DNA from: an uncultured Cytophagaceae bacterium
Lineage (GTDB): Bacteria > Bacteroidota > Bacteroidia > Cytophagales > Spirosomataceae
Direction of reading: 5' to 3'
Assembly: GCA_903837305.1 (NCBI GenBank)
Contig: CAILUB010000367.1
Span: 1-10,009, forward strand
Length of the DNA: 10,009 bases
Notes under the pieces: model-generated
The model's database searches: none
What the model was told of the DNA's origin: nothing
The model's input: the letters and a program-made list of their open reading frames with translations, nothing else
Shown here: positions 6,016 through 10,009 of the stretch, piece after piece
Numbering within the stretch: the first letter of the stretch is position 1
Layout of the letters: each line of letters starts with the position of its first letter
Program-made: the position numbers and the translations under genes

Positions 6016-7041
6016 ATGAATGAACAAATAAAGGCTATTCAGGCTGAAATTGACAGTTTTGTCATTTCGAATGAAAGCGAATTAGAATCTTTTAGAAATC
6101 AGTTTGTTGGGCGAAAGAGTCGTTTAGCCTCTTTATTTGACGAATTGAAAAATGTAGCCGCAGAAAATCGCCGGGAGGTAGGTCAGTCTTTAAATGGTTT
6201 AAAGAATTCAGCTGAAGCTAAGTTTGCGCAGGCACAAGAGGCGTTTGCTGGAAATGCTGCAGGATTTGAAGTCCCTTCTGATTTAACATTATATAACCCC
6301 ATTTCACAAGGTAGCCTTCATCCGTTGACGAAGGTGAGAGCACGTATTTTGGAGATTTTTAATCGGATGGGATTCTCCGTTTCAGATGGTCCTGAGATTG
6401 AAACCGATTTCTATAATTTTACTGCCTTAAATTTCCCGGCAAATCACCCAGCGCGGGAAATGCAGGATACATTTTTTATTGAGAAAGGGGCTGGAGAGAT
6501 ACAAGATGATGTTTTATTGCGTACGCACACCTCTAACGTGCAGATTCGATTAATGCAACATCAAAAGCCTCCGATTCGCTCCGTTATGCCGGGTCGTGTT
6601 TATCGTAATGAAGCGATTTCAGCGCGAGCTCATTGCCTTTTTCATCAAGTGGAAGGACTGTATGTGGATGAACAAGTAAGTTTTAAAGATTTAAAAGATA
6701 CGTTGTATCATTTTGCCAAAGAGATGTTTGGGAAAGATACGAAAGTACGATTCCGTCCTTCCTATTTCCCATTCACAGAGCCTAGTGCTGAAATGGACAT
6801 TACCTGCCTTTTGTGCAAAGGTGATGGCTGTAATGTCTGTAAAGGAGCTGGTTGGGTAGAAATTGCAGGAGCTGGAATGGTGGATCCGAATGTCTTAGAA
6901 AATGTGGGTATCGATTCGAAAAAGTACAATGGCTTTGCCTTTGGAATGGGTATCGAGCGAATTACGATGTTAAAATACCAGATCAAAGACTTACGTTTAT
7001 TTACGGAGAATGACGTTCGTTTCTTAAAACAGTTTAATTAA
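6016..7041 (+). CDS. pheS: Phenylalanine--tRNA ligase alpha subunit
   Basis: PheS is the catalytic alpha subunit of the (alpha-beta)2 enzyme that charges tRNA-Phe. The 341 residues match the usual length. An N-terminal coiled-coil tRNA-binding region (about 1-85) precedes the class II core: HPLTKVRARILEIFNRMGF (102-120), NHPAREMQDTF (143-153), RTHTSNVQIR (169-178), the motif 2 region PGRVYRNEAISARAHCLFHQ (192-211), FPFTEPSAEMD (251-261) and motif 3 GFAFGMGIERITML (306-319). Four cysteines (C264, C267, C272, C275) form the small knuckle seen in many bacterial PheS proteins of the Bacillus type. The partner pheT is not in the window. The gene lies 8 bp after the outer-membrane protein and 8 bp before the DUF2723 gene, with no visible Shine-Dalgarno sequence, so it may share a transcript with both. 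Confidence 0.97.
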   Translation: MNEQIKAIQAEIDSFVISNESELESFRNQFVGRKSRLASLFDELKNVAAENRREVGQSLNGLKNSAEAKFAQAQEAFAGNAAGFEVPSDLTLYNPISQGSLHPLTKVRARILEIFNRMGFSVSDGPEIETDFYNFTALNFPANHPAREMQDTFFIEKGAGEIQDDVLLRTHTSNVQIRLMQHQKPPIRSVMPGRVYRNEAISARAHCLFHQVEGLYVDEQVSFKDLKDTLYHFAKEMFGKDTKVRFRPSYFPFTEPSAEMDITCLLCKGDGCNVCKGAGWVEIAGAGMVDPNVLENVGIDSKKYNGFAFGMGIERITMLKYQIKDLRLFTENDVRFLKQFN

Positions 7042-7049
7042 TTTGACCT

Positions 7050-10009
7050 ATGTGGAGTTTTAAAAACTTAAATAATTGGACGGGTTGGGGAGTTTTCTTC
7101 ATAGCCTTGATTACCTATACTTTGACGGTAGAACCTACTGCCTCTTTTTGGGACTGTGGAGAGTTCATAGCTTGTGCGTATAAATTACAAGTACCACACC
7201 CTCCAGGTGCACCATTGTTCCTTTTGTTAGGACGGATGTTCTCTTTATTGGCCCTGGGTGATGTAACGAAAGTAGCCTATTGGGTAAACATGTTATCCGT
7301 CTTGAGCAGTGCCTTTACGATTTTATTCCTGCATTGGACGATCGTTATGATCGGTCGCAAGATGATGAGAAAGTCATTTGAGGACTTGAATGCAAACGAG
7401 CGTTTTGGATTATTAGCTTCAGGTGTAGTTGGATCATTGATTTACACGTTTTCAGATACATTTTGGTTCTCAGCAGTGGAAGCAGAGGTGTATGCTATGT
7501 CTTCTTTCTTTACGGCAATCGTGGTCTGGGCTGCTTTTAAATGGGAATTAGTGGAGGATCGTGCAGAATCGAATCGTTGGATATTATTCATTGCCTATTT
7601 AGTGGGTTTATCGATTGGAGTCCATTTATTGAATTTAGTGACGCTTCCAGCTTTGGGATTATTGTATTATTTCAAACGATATGAAAAGCCTACGTTAACT
7701 GGAGGAGTAGTTTCTATTTTTATAGCGCTATTTATTTTAGGGATTATTAATTCAGGTATTATCCCTGGATTGCCCAGCTTAGCCTTTCAATTTGAGTTAA
7801 CCTTCGTGAATACGTTAGGATTCTCTTATGGTTCTGGAGCGATCGTATTCTTGATTTTATTGATTGCTGCAGTGGTTTTTGGGATTCGTTATTCGTATGC
7901 CAAAGGCAAGGAGGTACTTAATGTCGCCCTATTCTCCTTCGTATTCCTTTTAATTGGCTATTCCACCTACACGGTAGCTTTAGTACGTTCAGGATATAAT
8001 ACTCCGATTAATGAGAATGATCCAAGCAATATCTTGAACTTCTTGAAATACCTAAAGCGTGAACAATATGGAGAGCGTTCGTTAATCTACGGACCTGTTT
8101 ACACGGCAGAGGTTACGGGTTACAAAGAAGGTGCAGAGACACCTATCTACAAAATGAAAGATGGGAAATACGTAGAATACACGAAGAAACCGGTGTACGA
8201 ATACGATAAGTCCCAAATGATGCTTTTGCCCCGTGTCTATTCGAATCAAGCTAATCATGTGAAGTTATATCAACAGATGTTGGGTATTCCAGAAGGGGTG
8301 AAGCCAAGTTTTGGAAAGAACCTTGAATTCCTCTTTACGCATCAGTTAGGACATATGTATATGCGTTATTTGTTATGGAATTTTGTAGGTCGAGAAAGCG
8401 ATTTCCAAGATGCATGGGCAATTAATTCCTTTGAGGATACCTCTAAGCTACCGGATATTTTACGTAATAATAAGGCAAGAAATAATTATTTCTTCTTGCC
8501 GATCATCTTCGTCCTTTTAGGTTTCTTCTATATGCTTCGTAAGAATGATAAGGATCTTTTAGTGACTATTTTAATGTTCGTACTTACCGGAGTCGCTTTA
8601 ACTGTTTACCTGAATTCACCTCCCACGGAACCACGTGAGCGTGATTACATCTTCGTAGGTTCGTTCTACTTTATGTCCATCTGGGCTGGTTTTGCCGTCA
8701 TGCAGATCTTAGAATTTATACAAAAATTCGTTAAAGCAGATAAAGCCAAATGGGCGATTGTGACCTTATTAGGTTTGACTGCGCCTGCAATTTTGGCACA
8801 ACAAAACTGGGATGATCATGATCGCAGTGACCGTTATCACCAAATCGATTTTGCAAAAAATCTATTGAATTCTTGTGCGCCTAATGCCATTCTGTTCACA
8901 GGAGGCGATAATGATACGTTCCCATTGTGGTATGTTCAAGAAGTGGAAGGATTCAGAACGGATGTTCGTGTATGTAATTTATCGCTCTTAGGAACCGATT
9001 GGTATATCGACCAAATGAAGCGCAAGACCTACGAATCACAACCTTTACCGATTCAATTAACCAAGGATCAGTTAATGGAAGGGGTGAATGATCAAATTTT
9101 GTTTAATCCCAAACCGGGCTTAGACGCGATGTCTTTACCAGATTATTTAGATCTTTTACACAAAGATAGCCCATCAATCCAAGAGCAAACGCAATTAGGG
9201 GAATCCATTAATACCTTACCAACGGATTCGGTGGTCATTCCAGTTGATATTGCTGCTGTAGCAAAAACAAGCTGGTTCCCTAAGCAATTCGTTCCTTATA
9301 TGTCACCCGTATTAGGTTGGAAATTGCCCTCACACAACATCTACAAAGGCGAATTGATTCAATTAGAGATCATTTCTAATAATGCCATCTCTGGTTGGAA
9401 GCGCCCCATCTACTTCGCATCTACCTTGCCAAATGATCAGTATTTAGGTCTAAAAGAATCGATGCAATTAGAGGGATATGCCTATCGTCTGATGCCATTC
9501 AAGATTCCTGGAGCAAATGATGGCTATGTGAATTCAACGATCATGTCAGAAAACATCTTGAAAAAGATGTATTGGAGGGGCCTTGATAATGACAAAATCT
9601 ATTATCACGGTGACTTCTACTTAGGAATCCCTTCCGTAACGGCTCGCTTAAGTGTATACCGTTTAGTAGATCAATTAGTTCGTGAGGGAAATCTTCCTCA
9701 GGCGAAGAAAGTTTTGGATTATTTGGAGCAAAAAATGCCGGATAAAGTCATTCCTTATGATCAATTTTCAGCTAGTATGGTAGAGCTTTATATTACCGTA
9801 GGTGATGCAGCTTCAGCGTTGAAAATGGCCAAGCGAATCGTAGATCGTGATGATCAGCTATTAGACTATTATTTAGATGGCAGATACGGATCGCACGAGC
9901 GTGATGTGCAAATTGCCATCTATGAAATGAACCTTGTCGTTTCAGCTTTAAAAGCTTCGAAGGTAAGCCCAGCGAAATACCAACCGCTAGAGGCGAAGTT
10001 TAATAAGCA
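7050..10009 (+). CDS. DUF2723 / glycosyltransferase family 117-type polytopic membrane protein, 3' end missing
   Basis: The frame is open from ATG 7050 to the window edge: 986 complete codons without a stop. The family signature is near the N terminus: FWDCGEFIACAYKLQVPHPP (33-52), where Asp35 and Glu38 sit in the first external loop after the first membrane helix, the usual place of catalytic acids in GT-C enzymes. About 10-13 hydrophobic helices cover residues 13-315 and 480-585. An extracytoplasmic part follows, with GGDNDTFPLWYVQEVEG (618-634), typical of Bacteroidota DUF2723 proteins. The last 120 or so residues look like TPR-type helices (EGNLPQAKKVLDYLEQK). Human TMEM260, in the same family, is a protein O-mannosyltransferase; a lipid-linked sugar transfer role here is inference. 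Family members are often 1000-1100 residues, so little is probably missing. It follows pheS by 8 bp. Confidence 0.88.
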   Translation, partial: MWSFKNLNNWTGWGVFFIALITYTLTVEPTASFWDCGEFIACAYKLQVPHPPGAPLFLLLGRMFSLLALGDVTKVAYWVNMLSVLSSAFTILFLHWTIVMIGRKMMRKSFEDLNANERFGLLASGVVGSLIYTFSDTFWFSAVEAEVYAMSSFFTAIVVWAAFKWELVEDRAESNRWILFIAYLVGLSIGVHLLNLVTLPALGLLYYFKRYEKPTLTGGVVSIFIALFILGIINSGIIPGLPSLAFQFELTFVNTLGFSYGSGAIVFLILLIAAVVFGIRYSYAKGKEVLNVALFSFVFLLIGYSTYTVALVRSGYNTPINENDPSNILNFLKYLKREQYGERSLIYGPVYTAEVTGYKEGAETPIYKMKDGKYVEYTKKPVYEYDKSQMMLLPRVYSNQANHVKLYQQMLGIPEGVKPSFGKNLEFLFTHQLGHMYMRYLLWNFVGRESDFQDAWAINSFEDTSKLPDILRNNKARNNYFFLPIIFVLLGFFYMLRKNDKDLLVTILMFVLTGVALTVYLNSPPTEPRERDYIFVGSFYFMSIWAGFAVMQILEFIQKFVKADKAKWAIVTLLGLTAPAILAQQNWDDHDRSDRYHQIDFAKNLLNSCAPNAILFTGGDNDTFPLWYVQEVEGFRTDVRVCNLSLLGTDWYIDQMKRKTYESQPLPIQLTKDQLMEGVNDQILFNPKPGLDAMSLPDYLDLLHKDSPSIQEQTQLGESINTLPTDSVVIPVDIAAVAKTSWFPKQFVPYMSPVLGWKLPSHNIYKGELIQLEIISNNAISGWKRPIYFASTLPNDQYLGLKESMQLEGYAYRLMPFKIPGANDGYVNSTIMSENILKKMYWRGLDNDKIYYHGDFYLGIPSVTARLSVYRLVDQLVREGNLPQAKKVLDYLEQKMPDKVIPYDQFSASMVELYITVGDAASALKMAKRIVDRDDQLLDYYLDGRYGSHERDVQIAIYEMNLVVSALKASKVSPAKYQPLEAKFNK

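Noticed and set aside
6805..6843. Four cysteines in PheS as an unusual zinc-finger insertion
   Set aside because: CxxC pairs at this place occur in many bacterial PheS proteins, for example of the Bacillus type, so this is a family trait.
6762..6986. 74-codon minus-strand frame inside pheS
   Set aside because: It is antisense to the conserved pheS core and has no recognisable domain.
10001..10006. TAATAA as the stop of the last gene
   Set aside because: In the reading frame from 7050 the codons here are TTT AAT AAG; the TAATAA is in another frame, so the gene stays open at the edge.

Overview
The window looks like chromosomal DNA from a member of the Bacteroidota, most likely a Cytophagales-type relative (the order is inference). 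Four things support this. (1) The purL promoter matches the Bacteroidota sigma consensus, TTTG - 19 nt - TAnnTTTG. (2) No gene has a recognisable Shine-Dalgarno sequence; leaders are short and A/T-rich. (3) One gene encodes a PorT-like outer-membrane beta-barrel with a signal peptide ending in the Ala-Gln typical of the phylum. (4) The window ends in a long DUF2723 (GT117) membrane protein typical of Bacteroidota. I saw no tRNA, rRNA, CRISPR, IS element or phage gene.

Layout: positions 1-555 hold the 3' part of a MobA/MocA-like nucleotidyltransferase, closed by a strong hairpin terminator overlapping its stop codon. Positions 556-905 are a non-coding stretch with the least expected content of the window: four tracts of degenerate 7-bp tandem repeats in two inverted pairs, an isolated terminator-like hairpin, and the purL promoter, whose -33 element lies inside one of the 7-bp repeats. 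Positions 906-3907 hold purL and truA, 5 bp apart. radA (5258-3879, minus strand) converges on truA and overlaps its end by 29 bp. A 101-bp divergent gap separates radA from a plus-strand run of three genes with 8-bp gaps: PorT-like outer-membrane protein, pheS, and the DUF2723 protein, which is still open at the window edge.

Functionally this is mostly core metabolism: purine synthesis (purL), tRNA pseudouridylation (truA), recombination repair (radA) and tRNA-Phe charging (pheS), plus two envelope-related genes. The coding part is ordinary, and I see no convincing new multi-gene system. The feature most worth a second look is the heptad-repeat intergenic region and its overlap with the purL promoter.
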